A program made the position numbers and the translations under genes. The notes beneath the pieces were generated by a model. That model saw only the letters and a list, made by a program, of their open reading frames with translations. It did not search any database and was not told the DNA's origin. A stretch of DNA of 64,000 nucleotides from Alkaliphilus pronyensis (GTDB lineage Bacteria > Bacillota > Clostridia > Peptostreptococcales > Natronincolaceae), in assembly GCF_009017275.1 (NCBI RefSeq), contig NZ_WBZC01000010.1, positions 124,001-188,000 of the forward strand. Reading direction: 5' to 3'. Of this stretch, positions 44,471 through 52,017 are shown in pieces (within the stretch, counting starts at the first letter, position 1; every line of letters starts with the position of its first letter).

Positions 44471-44698
44471 ATGAAAAAAGGGTTTGAAGAGGCTATTAAA
44501 GAACTGGAATCAATAATTACTAATCTTGAAAATAGAGAATTGAGCTTAGAGGAATCCTTAAAATTATTTAAAGAGGGTGTTGATTTATATCAATATTGCA
44601 ATAATCAGTTAGATAAGGCAGAGAAAAAAATATCTATGATTATTGACGAAAATGGAATTCTAAAGGAAGTTCCCTTTCAAAAAAAGGAGGAGGAATAA
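44471..44698 (+). CDS. xseB: Exodeoxyribonuclease VII small subunit
   Basis: A 75-residue helical protein with the family signature FEEAIKELESIITNLENRELSLEESLKLFKEGV. Multiple copies assemble on XseA. It follows xseA by 7 bases and its stop overlaps the ispA start by one base. Confidence 0.95.
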   Translation: MKKGFEEAIKELESIITNLENRELSLEESLKLFKEGVDLYQYCNNQLDKAEKKISMIIDENGILKEVPFQKKEEE

Positions 44699-45582
44699 TG
44701 GAATTTCAACAGCAGTTTAAGGAGTATATTAAAAGGGTAAATAATAAATTAGAGTTTTATTTATCTATTAAAGAGGGTAAGAATAAAAGACTTTTTCAAG
44801 CAATGGGCTATAGTGTGTTTGCAGGTGGTAAAAGACTCAGACCAGTTCTTTCCCTGTCGGCCTATGATATGTTTAGTGATGATACTGAGGCTGTGCTACC
44901 TTATGCCTGTGGTATAGAAATGATTCATACCTACTCATTAATCCATGACGATTTACCTGCTATGGACGATGACGACTTTAGGAGAAATAAACCAACTAAT
45001 CATAAGGTTTTTGGAGAAGGCACTGCAATTTTAGCAGGTGATGGACTTTTAAACTATGCCTTTGAGGTTATGCTACAGGATGCACTATTACGTAATAATG
45101 GTAAATATTACAGTTCTATATATGAAATTATAAAGGCAGCTGGAGTAAACGGTATGATAGGGGGACAATTAGTTGATTTAGAAAGCGAAGGGGTATCTAT
45201 TGACGGCGAAACCTTAGACTATATTCACCTTAACAAAACCGCAGCTTTAATAATAGCCTCTTTAAAGGTTGGAGCAATAATTGGAGATGGAAATATAGCA
45301 GATATAAAAAACATGGAGATAGTGGGAAAGAATTTAGGACTAGCCTTCCAGATAAGGGACGATATACTTGATATTATAGGTAGTAAGGATAAGCTAGGTA
45401 AGGACATTGGTAGCGATGAAAATAATAATAAATCCACATATCCATCTATATATGGATTAGAGTACTCTAAGAATAAAGTAAAGGCATTAACTGGAGAAGT
45501 GAAGGAAATACTTCAAGGCTATGGAAAAAAAGCTGATTTTCTGAGAAGCTTAAGCCTGCACTTAATGGAACGTGAGTATTAA
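44698..45582 (+). CDS. ispA: Farnesyl/geranylgeranyl diphosphate synthase
   Basis: A 294-residue short-chain trans-prenyltransferase. The first Asp-rich motif is HDDLPAMDDDDFRRN, the second FQIRDDILDIIG, with GGKRLRPVL for diphosphate binding. It condenses IPP with DMAPP or geranyl-PP to supply precursors for undecaprenyl phosphate and quinones. It belongs with dxs downstream, and OLE RNA lies between the two. Confidence 0.94.
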   Translation: MEFQQQFKEYIKRVNNKLEFYLSIKEGKNKRLFQAMGYSVFAGGKRLRPVLSLSAYDMFSDDTEAVLPYACGIEMIHTYSLIHDDLPAMDDDDFRRNKPTNHKVFGEGTAILAGDGLLNYAFEVMLQDALLRNNGKYYSSIYEIIKAAGVNGMIGGQLVDLESEGVSIDGETLDYIHLNKTAALIIASLKVGAIIGDGNIADIKNMEIVGKNLGLAFQIRDDILDIIGSKDKLGKDIGSDENNNKSTYPSIYGLEYSKNKVKALTGEVKEILQGYGKKADFLRSLSLHLMEREY

Positions 45583-45600
45583 AGTAAGGAGGAAAATTCT

Positions 45601-46044
45601 TTGATTCAATCTATTGGCAACAACAGAGTATTATTAATATCGTTATTAGCTTGGTTTATCGCACAGACATTAAAGGTAATTTATACATTTGTTGTTGATA
45701 AACACTTTAATGCTTGGAGATTTGTTGGTTCAGGAGGTATGCCCAGTTCACATTCTGCCTTTGTAATGAGCTTATCTACATCAATTGGATTAATCCATGG
45801 ATGGGACTCAAGCATATTTGCCCTTTCAATTTGCTTTTCCCTAATAGTTATGTATGACGCGGCAGGAGTAAGAAGGGCAGTAGGAAAACAGGCCATAATT
45901 CTTAATAAGATTATTGAGAATCTTCATAAGAAAAAGGAGAAAAAGGAAACAGAGCAAAGATTAAAGGAGCTAATTGGGCATACACCAATAGAAGTGGTGG
46001 CAGGTGCTTTCTTAGGTGTTATTATTGCTTATTTAATGGTTTGA
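45601..46044 (+). CDS. Divergent PAP2 family membrane protein (DUF212)
   Basis: A 147-residue membrane protein of the DUF212 family. The signature RFVGSGGMPSSHSAFVMSLSTSIG resembles part of the PAP2 phosphatase motif, with AAGVRRAVGKQA and the C-terminal GHTPIEVVAGAFLGVI. A phosphatase role is plausible but unproven. The TTG start has AAGGAGGAAAA upstream. The -35 element of the downstream OLE promoter overlaps its stop codon. Confidence 0.88.
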   Translation: MIQSIGNNRVLLISLLAWFIAQTLKVIYTFVVDKHFNAWRFVGSGGMPSSHSAFVMSLSTSIGLIHGWDSSIFALSICFSLIVMYDAAGVRRAVGKQAIILNKIIENLHKKKEKKETEQRLKELIGHTPIEVVAGAFLGVIIAYLMV

Positions 46045-46069
46045 TACACCTATCTTATTATGCTATAAT
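46041..46069 (+). promoter_or_regulatory. Sigma-A type promoter for OLE RNA
   Basis: TTGATA at 46041-46046 and a perfect TATAAT at 46064-46069 are 17 bases apart. The -35 overlaps the stop codon of the DUF212 gene. The predicted start, near 46076, coincides with the beginning of the structured RNA region. Confidence 0.85.
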
Positions 46070-46075
46070 TCATCT

Positions 46076-46640
46076 ATAATATGATAATTAATAGTAGTGG
46101 TACAGTATTCTAGTCAATCGAGCTAGCTGGGAAGACGGGGCTAAAAATCCGTTGAAGGGCACATCGATGAAGTTCTTTGTTCTGGCTGCCGACGCCCAGT
46201 CGGGGGTCATTTCAGGGAGTAAGGAGATGGGGGCGATCCACAATGGCATGTGGGCGTTGACCCTCACTTCGTGGAGACCAGCTTTATCCTGTGATAAAGT
46301 GGGGGAAACCTATAGCTTTCAAAAAAATAACTATAGTGTAGCCTGCCTTGAGTGGGTTAGGTGGATAAGAAGATCAGGTTTTGGAAAAAAGGGCCCTTTG
46401 GAAAAAATCATTGCTACTTGAAACCTACTCTGCAAAAGAGGCTAATAGCTAGTTAGATTGTTGAGGAAAACTCCTAGACTGTTCTATTGAAGTATATAAA
46501 GGATTACAGTGCGGACTAAGTGGTAATCCAGTCCTGCTTTTGGTGACAAGGTAGAAGTTAGTTTAAAGGGAAACCGCTGCTATGGCGACATGCAGTACTA
46601 ATTTGGGAAATCCAACTGGACCTAAGCCGTAAAATTTACT
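46076..46640 (+). ncRNA. ole: OLE RNA (ornate, large, extremophilic RNA)
   Basis: A roughly 560-base stretch, clearly richer in G and C than its surroundings, without a credible gene. It is full of self-complementary segments, for example 46192-46198 with 46251-46257, CTTTATC with GATAAAG at 46282-46299, and GGATTAC with GTAATCC at 46501-46529. OLE RNAs are about 600 nt, occur in anaerobic and extremophilic Firmicutes, and lie in this very context next to ispA, dxs and a gene for the membrane partner OapA, which follows here. In Bacillus halodurans the OLE ribonucleoprotein is membrane-bound and needed for tolerance of cold, alcohols and magnesium. Exact ends are estimates. Identification is from size, structure, context and recall. 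Confidence 0.88.
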
Positions 46641-46672
46641 TTATATATTACCACTACGATTTTAATAAATAT

Positions 46673-46702
46673 GCTGATAGTGTAGCTATCAGCTTTCTAT
46701 TT
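46673..46702 (+). terminator. Intrinsic terminator after OLE RNA
   Basis: GCTGATAG (46673-46680) pairs perfectly with CTATCAGC (46686-46693), followed by TTTCTATTT. It would end OLE RNA before oapA, or allow partial read-through. Confidence 0.75.
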
Positions 46703-46797
46703 ATGCAGATATTTATTTTAACTTTTTATTTTTGTTTATTTTTGGTATGATGTTTATTAACAAATAATAAATGGTGAAAATATATGGAGGGATATTT

Positions 46798-47445
46798 TTG
46801 TCCAGTGACAGTAAAGATATTAAAGTAATGAAAAAAGGTAGTAAAGGGACTAATGAAATGAATGGATTATGGAAAAAATATAACTTAAAATGGGTGCTAT
46901 TAATCTCAGTATGGACATTTTTACTAACGATTGTGTTTAGTGTTTTATCAGAGGTAATATTAACAAACACATCTGTTATATTTGCATTTCTAATTCTGTT
47001 AATCATAATCTTTATTGGTGTTTTTAGTGATATGGTTGGTATAGCAGTGGCTGCCTCAGATGCAAAGCCCTTTCATGCAATGGCTGCCGACAAGGTAAAC
47101 GGGTCTAAAATAGCAATTAAGCTGGTTAAAAATGCAAGTGTAGTATCAAGCTTTTGCAACGATGTAATTGGTGACATTTGCGGTATTGTAAGTGGTGTTG
47201 CAGGTGCCAGCATTGTTATTCAGCTACCCTTTAATGATGCCTTTACAAAAGCTATTATAACAATTATACTGACGGGATTTGTGGCCTCCTTAACTGTAGG
47301 AGGCAAAGCAGTAGGGAAAACCATTGCTATAAAGCAGTGGCAAATAATAGTTTTTCAAGTGGCAAAACTGCTATTCATAATATATGATAAATTAGGAATT
47401 GATGTTTTACCTGAAGCAAACGGAAAAAATAAGAAAGAGAGATGA
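46798..47445 (+). CDS. oapA: OLE-associated membrane protein OapA
   Basis: A 215-residue membrane protein with four to five hydrophobic helices (about residues 30-50, 58-80, 130-155 and 165-185). The central FSDMVGIAVAASDAKPFHAMAADKV, with two conserved acidic residues, is the stretch I associate with OapA; mutation of a paired-Asp motif in B. halodurans OapA gives a dominant-negative protein. OapA binds OLE RNA and holds it at the membrane. TTG 46798 is preferred to ATG 46771 because GGAGGG (46786-46791) is spaced for it. The gene directly follows OLE RNA. Confidence 0.87.
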   Translation: MSSDSKDIKVMKKGSKGTNEMNGLWKKYNLKWVLLISVWTFLLTIVFSVLSEVILTNTSVIFAFLILLIIIFIGVFSDMVGIAVAASDAKPFHAMAADKVNGSKIAIKLVKNASVVSSFCNDVIGDICGIVSGVAGASIVIQLPFNDAFTKAIITIILTGFVASLTVGGKAVGKTIAIKQWQIIVFQVAKLLFIIYDKLGIDVLPEANGKNKKER

Positions 47446-47449
47446 TATA

Positions 47450-49348
47450 GTGTATACGTATCTATCTAAAATTAGTAGTCCAGAAGACTTAAAACAGCTG
47501 AAGGAAAATGAAATAGAATTATTAGCACAGGAAATAAGGTGCTTTTTAATAGATTCAGTTTCAAAAACTGGAGGTCATCTTGCTTCAAATCTAGGGGTTG
47601 TAGAGTTAACTCTAGCCCTACATATGATGTTTGATAGTCCTAAGGATAAGCTTATTTGGGATGTAGGCCATCAAAGCTATATTCATAAAATTATATGTGG
47701 GAGAAAAGAGGCTTTCGCATCCCTAAGACAGTATAAAGGCTTAAGTGGTTTTCCAAAAAGAGTTGAAAGCCCCCATGATCATTTTGAAACTGGTCATAGT
47801 AGCACATCAATATCAGCCGCATTAGGAATGGCCTTTGCCAGAGACCTAAAGAAGGAGAGCTTTTCGATAGTAGCAGTAATAGGTGATGGTGCCTTAACAG
47901 GGGGCATGGCCTTTGAAGCATTAAATCATGCTGGTCAAAGCAAGAAAAATATTACCGTAGTTTTAAATGATAATGAGATGTCTATATCCCATAATGTGGG
48001 CGGATTATCTGATTATTTAAATAGAATTAGAACTACTCCAATATATTCAAAGGTTAAAGGAGATATGGAGCATATTCTAAGTAATATACCTGCCATTGGC
48101 AAAAGTGTAGTAAAAACTGCTGAAAAGGCAAAGGATTGCATTAAATATTTCTTTGTCCCGGGAGTATTGTTTGAGGAGCTTGGCTTTACCTATATTGGAC
48201 CTATAGATGGACATAATTTTCAAGCCATGTGTAAAGCATTAAAGCAATGCAAAAACATTAGTGGGCCAGTGCTATTACATGTATTAACTAAAAAGGGCAA
48301 AGGCTATAAGCCGGCAGAAACCTTTCCCGATGAATACCACGGTGTTAGTCCCTTTAAGGTGGACTCAGGAAAACCAGTAGCTAAAGCCTCAAAGATTAGT
48401 TTTTCAGATGTTGCAGGAGCTGCTTTAGTAGAAAAAGCAGAAGAAAACCCCAAAATAGTAGCTATAACTGCTGCAATGCCTTCTGGAACTGGGTTATCCA
48501 CTTTTGCAGAAAAATTTCCTGACAGATTTTTTGATGTTGGTATTGCAGAACAACATGCAGTAACATTGGCGGCAGGCTTTGCAGCAGAAGGATATAAGCC
48601 CTTTTTTCCAGTGTATTCTACTTTTCTACAAAGAGGCTTTGATCAAGTAATACATGATGTTTGTATTCAAAGCTTACCTGTTACATTACTACTAGACAGA
48701 GCTGGGGTAGTGGGGAATGATGGAGAAACCCATCATGGGGTATTTGATATATCCTTTTTATCCTGTATACCTAACCTCACCTTTATGGCGCCAAAAGATG
48801 GTAATGAGCTTAAGCAAATGATAGATTATGCTGTCAATAGTAATGGACCAGTTGCTATAAGATACCCTAGGGGTAATACAGATGTAATAGAGACTGACAA
48901 CTCTAAGGAAATAGCTACAGGTAGAGGTGAGATAGTCTATGAAGCAGGTAAAGACGCCTTAATTATTGCATTAGGACCCATGTGCCAAAGGGCATTAGAG
49001 GCATGCAAGCAATTGGAGGAAAGGGGCATATTTTGTACCATACTAAATCCACGATTTATTAAGCCGATGGATGAGTTTTTGATTTTACAATATGTAAGTA
49101 AATGCAAAAGGGTTTATACTATTGAAGACCATGTGAAGCATGGAGGCTTTGGTAGTCAGGTGGTAAACCTATTAAATGACCATAATATTATGAAGGAAGT
49201 TACAATATTAGCATATCCCGATGTTTTTATTGAGCATGGAGACATAAATACTATTATGGAGGTTTATGGCTTAAGTAGTCAACAACTATTTAATATAATT
49301 GATAAGGACTTTGCAGGAAAAAAGTCAAGAATTGCAATGACAAGATAA
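47450..49348 (+). CDS. dxs: 1-deoxy-D-xylulose-5-phosphate synthase
   Basis: A 632-residue thiamine-diphosphate enzyme, first step of the MEP isoprenoid pathway, from pyruvate and glyceraldehyde 3-phosphate. Conserved are KTGGHLASNLGVVELTLALH, the ThDP motif GDGALTGGMAFEALNHAG...NDNEMSIS, GPIDGHN, FFDVGIAEQHAVTLAAG and DRAGVVGNDGETHHG. GTG 47450 is preferred to the frame-open ATG at 47399, which would overlap oapA by 47 bases; from 47450 the N-terminus aligns with known Dxs proteins. Confidence 0.95.
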   Translation: MYTYLSKISSPEDLKQLKENEIELLAQEIRCFLIDSVSKTGGHLASNLGVVELTLALHMMFDSPKDKLIWDVGHQSYIHKIICGRKEAFASLRQYKGLSGFPKRVESPHDHFETGHSSTSISAALGMAFARDLKKESFSIVAVIGDGALTGGMAFEALNHAGQSKKNITVVLNDNEMSISHNVGGLSDYLNRIRTTPIYSKVKGDMEHILSNIPAIGKSVVKTAEKAKDCIKYFFVPGVLFEELGFTYIGPIDGHNFQAMCKALKQCKNISGPVLLHVLTKKGKGYKPAETFPDEYHGVSPFKVDSGKPVAKASKISFSDVAGAALVEKAEENPKIVAITAAMPSGTGLSTFAEKFPDRFFDVGIAEQHAVTLAAGFAAEGYKPFFPVYSTFLQRGFDQVIHDVCIQSLPVTLLLDRAGVVGNDGETHHGVFDISFLSCIPNLTFMAPKDGNELKQMIDYAVNSNGPVAIRYPRGNTDVIETDNSKEIATGRGEIVYEAGKDALIIALGPMCQRALEACKQLEERGIFCTILNPRFIKPMDEFLILQYVSKCKRVYTIEDHVKHGGFGSQVVNLLNDHNIMKEVTILAYPDVFIEHGDINTIMEVYGLSSQQLFNIIDKDFAGKKSRIAMTR

Positions 49349-49363
49349 ATATGGGAGTTATAT

Positions 49364-50173
49364 ATGAGTGAAAAAATGCGATTAGATCAGTTTTTGTTTC
49401 AAGAAGGATATTTTGATAGTAGAGAAAAGGCTAGAAGATCAATTATGGCGGGGGTAGTATTTGTTGATAATCAAAAAATAGACAAGCCTGGTACAAAAAT
49501 CTCTATAGCTTCAAATATCTATATAAAAGAAAATCCTATACCCTATGTCAGTAGAGGTGGATTAAAGCTTGAAAAGGCTTTAAAAGAGTTCAACATCACT
49601 TTAAATGATAATGTATGTATTGATATTGGAGCTTCAACAGGTGGCTTTACAGATTGCATGCTAAAAAACGGTGCAATAAAAGTGTTTTCTATAGATGTTG
49701 GCTATGGGCAATTAGATTGGAGGCTACGGCAAGATCCTAGAGTTACTTGCATGGAGAGAACCAATATAAGATATGTAGAAGCCTCAATGCTTGATGGAAT
49801 AAAGCCAGATTTTGCTTCTATAGATGTATCCTTTATTTCATTAAAGCTAGTATTACCCGTAGTAAAAAATCTATTGAAAGAAAATGCTGAAATTGTTGCC
49901 TTAATAAAACCACAATTTGAGGCAGGTAAAGAAAAGGTCGGTAAAAAAGGTGTTGTAAGAGATATTGAGGTTCATAAAGAGGTGGTAAAAAATATTGTTG
50001 ATTTTACACAAGACATAGGCCTATCAGTTTTAGGACTTTCCTTTTCCCCAATAAAGGGCCCAGAAGGTAATATTGAATATCTACTATACATAAAAAACAC
50101 CTATAATATAGATTTATGCTTTTCAAAGGATAAGATTAATAGCATTATTGAAAAATCCCATAGGGATTTGTAA
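49364..50173 (+). CDS. TlyA family rRNA 2'-O-methyltransferase (hemolysin-type)
   Basis: A 269-residue protein with an N-terminal S4 RNA-binding domain (MRLDQFLFQEGYFDSREKAR) and a C-terminal FtsJ-like SAM methyltransferase (DIGASTGGFTDCML, YGQLDWRLRQDPRV, LIKPQFEAGKE). Mycobacterial TlyA makes 2'-O-methylcytidines in 16S and 23S rRNA; the Firmicutes homologue YqxC is less studied. It lies 15 bases after dxs, the usual order in this class. Confidence 0.93.
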   Translation: MSEKMRLDQFLFQEGYFDSREKARRSIMAGVVFVDNQKIDKPGTKISIASNIYIKENPIPYVSRGGLKLEKALKEFNITLNDNVCIDIGASTGGFTDCMLKNGAIKVFSIDVGYGQLDWRLRQDPRVTCMERTNIRYVEASMLDGIKPDFASIDVSFISLKLVLPVVKNLLKENAEIVALIKPQFEAGKEKVGKKGVVRDIEVHKEVVKNIVDFTQDIGLSVLGLSFSPIKGPEGNIEYLLYIKNTYNIDLCFSKDKINSIIEKSHRDL

Positions 50174-50216
50174 AGGTAGCATAATTAATAACATTAACTA
50201 TATGTTTGTATTAATT

Positions 50217-50255
50217 AAGCCAGTATATTTCAAATATACTGGCTTTAGTTATTTT
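50217..50255. terminator. Bidirectional intrinsic terminator
   Basis: AAGCCAGTATATTT (50217-50230) pairs perfectly over 14 bp with AAATATACTGGCTT (50232-50245) around a single base, followed by TTAGTTATTTTT. It serves tlyA and the convergent lipoprotein gene. Confidence 0.88.
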
Positions 50256-51223
50256 TAAATATTATTGTTGGGCATATACAGTGATTTAACATACATATAA
50301 CCTGTATCACAACTCTTCTTATATACAAATGAATTTGATAATAAACCTATAAACTGTCCTTCGCATAGTATTTTTATTTCACCCTCTATACTGGTAATAA
50401 CTTGATAACCTTTAGCATTTGTATATTTATGTCCTATTATAATATCTGATGAATTCAAAAAAGCTAATTCACCATATGAGCAATAATTACCTTCTTCATC
50501 AAATTCTACGAACTCATTTAAGGTTATTGCTTCTCTAGTCTTTAGGTTATATTTTTTTATATATCTTTTATTATTTACAATGTCTTCGTATAAAACCCAC
50601 TCTTTATATATGTCTACAATTTTAAAAGCCTTATCTTCTAACCCTTCAACTTTACTCATATTTCTATCATCACTTAACAAATAGACACTCTTATCTACAT
50701 GATAATCCATCTCATACCATTGTGTTCGCTTTTGCAAATATATCCCTCTATCTGTCCACTTAATTAAAAATAATGGTTCATCATATTCAAAGAAAATTTC
50801 TTCTTCACCAGTTTCTGTATCTACTAAAATAATTTGTGTTTTTTCTTCATTATATAAGAACTTTGTTGCAATGAACTCTTTACCCGAAGGAGATATTTTC
50901 ACATAAAAATATTTATTTTTTTCCTCTAACATAAAGGTATCTTTTGAATATAATAATTTACCATCTTTGAAAACATGAACATTATCACCATAAGTATCAT
51001 TTAAAACAGAGTAAACCCCTGAACTGCTCCAACTTTTAGATACAAACTCTTTACATTCAACATCTAGTAATCTATATTCGCTCTCAACTTGGTCATTAAT
51101 TTTTAATTCCTCAGGGTTTAGTTCTGGATTACTACTCTTTGTAGACTCATTATATGGAGTGTTACAACCTGTAAAGAATAATACGATAATAATAAATAGC
51201 AAAACATTGCTTAGTTTAAACAT
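50255..51223 (-). CDS. Putative lipoprotein, beta-propeller-like
   Basis: A 322-residue protein I do not recognise. The N-terminus is a lipoprotein signal (VLLFIIIVLFFTGC, lipobox Cys near residue 20). The rest is rich in short strands with repeated patterns such as KYFYVKISPSGKEFIATKF, QIILVDTETGEEEIFF, LIKWTDRGIYLQ and ITSIEGEIKIL, resembling TolB/WD40-type propeller blades. It lies on the opposite strand to all genes around it, at the place where nadK is normally found. Its own spacer contains a palindrome. Confidence 0.7.
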   Translation of the reverse strand: MFKLSNVLLFIIIVLFFTGCNTPYNESTKSSNPELNPEELKINDQVESEYRLLDVECKEFVSKSWSSSGVYSVLNDTYGDNVHVFKDGKLLYSKDTFMLEEKNKYFYVKISPSGKEFIATKFLYNEEKTQIILVDTETGEEEIFFEYDEPLFLIKWTDRGIYLQKRTQWYEMDYHVDKSVYLLSDDRNMSKVEGLEDKAFKIVDIYKEWVLYEDIVNNKRYIKKYNLKTREAITLNEFVEFDEEGNYCSYGELAFLNSSDIIIGHKYTNAKGYQVITSIEGEIKILCEGQFIGLLSNSFVYKKSCDTGYMYVKSLYMPNNNI

Positions 51224-51556
51224 TAACCCTCCACCTTTTCTTATTTACTAGAATAAACTTTAGATAAATAGTTATGATTAGTAGATAACAGTTTGTTAAC
51301 TACTTGTAAGTATATTATCAACATAAATGGAACATTTATATAATTTTACCACATATTAAAAGGAAGTGATACTTTTAAAGTAAATGCTGGTAGAACATCT
51401 ATATAAAAACTATTATATGTTGAAAATTTTTTAGAGCATGTCAAGAAAATATAAAGGATATTGTAGATTAATGAAGAATAATAAAAATACATAGAAATGC
51501 ATATGCTTAAATTATTTGGGGGTAAAGAGTTTTAAACTGAACTAGGGAGGGATATC
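51224..51556. other. Gene-free spacer between the lipoprotein gene and argR
   Basis: This 333-base AT-rich spacer separates two divergent genes and must hold both promoters. The clearest element is an imperfect palindrome at 51281-51303: GTAGATAACA, GTT, TGTTAACTAC, which gives GTAG/CTAC and TAACA/TGTTA arms. No small gene or riboswitch is visible. Confidence 0.6.
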
Positions 51557-52006
51557 ATGAAGTACACAAGACACGCTAAAATCTTAGAAATAATTGACAA
51601 TAAGGAAATAGAAACTCAAGAAGAATTATCAGAAGAATTAAGAAAAATAGGATTAAATGTTACTCAAGCAACTGTTTCAAGAGATATTAAGGAGTTAAGA
51701 TTAATTAAGGTCTTATCTAAAACAGGAAAATATAAGTATGCTACTTTAAAGAGTCAAGACTCTGTTTTATCCGATAGACTCATTAGATTATTTAAAGATT
51801 CAATACTTTCAATAGAACATTCTGGGAACTTACTTGTATTGAAAACGATTCCAGCTGCGGCACAGGCAGCCGCATCTGCTATTGATGCTGCAGGCTTCGA
51901 AGGCGTTGTAGGAACAGTGGCTGGAGATGATACAATCTTTGTTTTAATTAGAGAGAATTCTAATATGGAAGAGGTAAAGGACAAGTTTAGAAAGCTTATG
52001 AAGTGA
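51557..52006 (+). CDS. argR: Arginine repressor ArgR
   Basis: A 149-residue regulator with an N-terminal winged helix (RHAKILEIIDNKEIETQEELSEELRK, TQATVSRDIKELRLIKV) and the C-terminal hexamerisation and arginine-binding domain (LVLKTIPAAAQAAASAIDAAG, GTVAGDDTIFVLIR). It represses arginine synthesis and controls catabolism. GGGAGGG precedes the ATG. Its stop overlaps an in-frame GTG of the recN frame, and recN follows after 11 bases. Confidence 0.95.
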   Translation: MKYTRHAKILEIIDNKEIETQEELSEELRKIGLNVTQATVSRDIKELRLIKVLSKTGKYKYATLKSQDSVLSDRLIRLFKDSILSIEHSGNLLVLKTIPAAAQAAASAIDAAGFEGVVGTVAGDDTIFVLIRENSNMEEVKDKFRKLMK

Positions 52007-52017
52007 GGGGGCAACTT

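Noticed and set aside
46152-46421. Open frame of 89 codons inside the OLE RNA region
   Set aside because: It has no ribosome site, its predicted product is unlike any protein I know, and it lies wholly within a strongly structured RNA region.
47399-47445. Apparent 47-base overlap of oapA and dxs
   Set aside because: GTG 47450 gives Dxs its normal N-terminus and removes the overlap.
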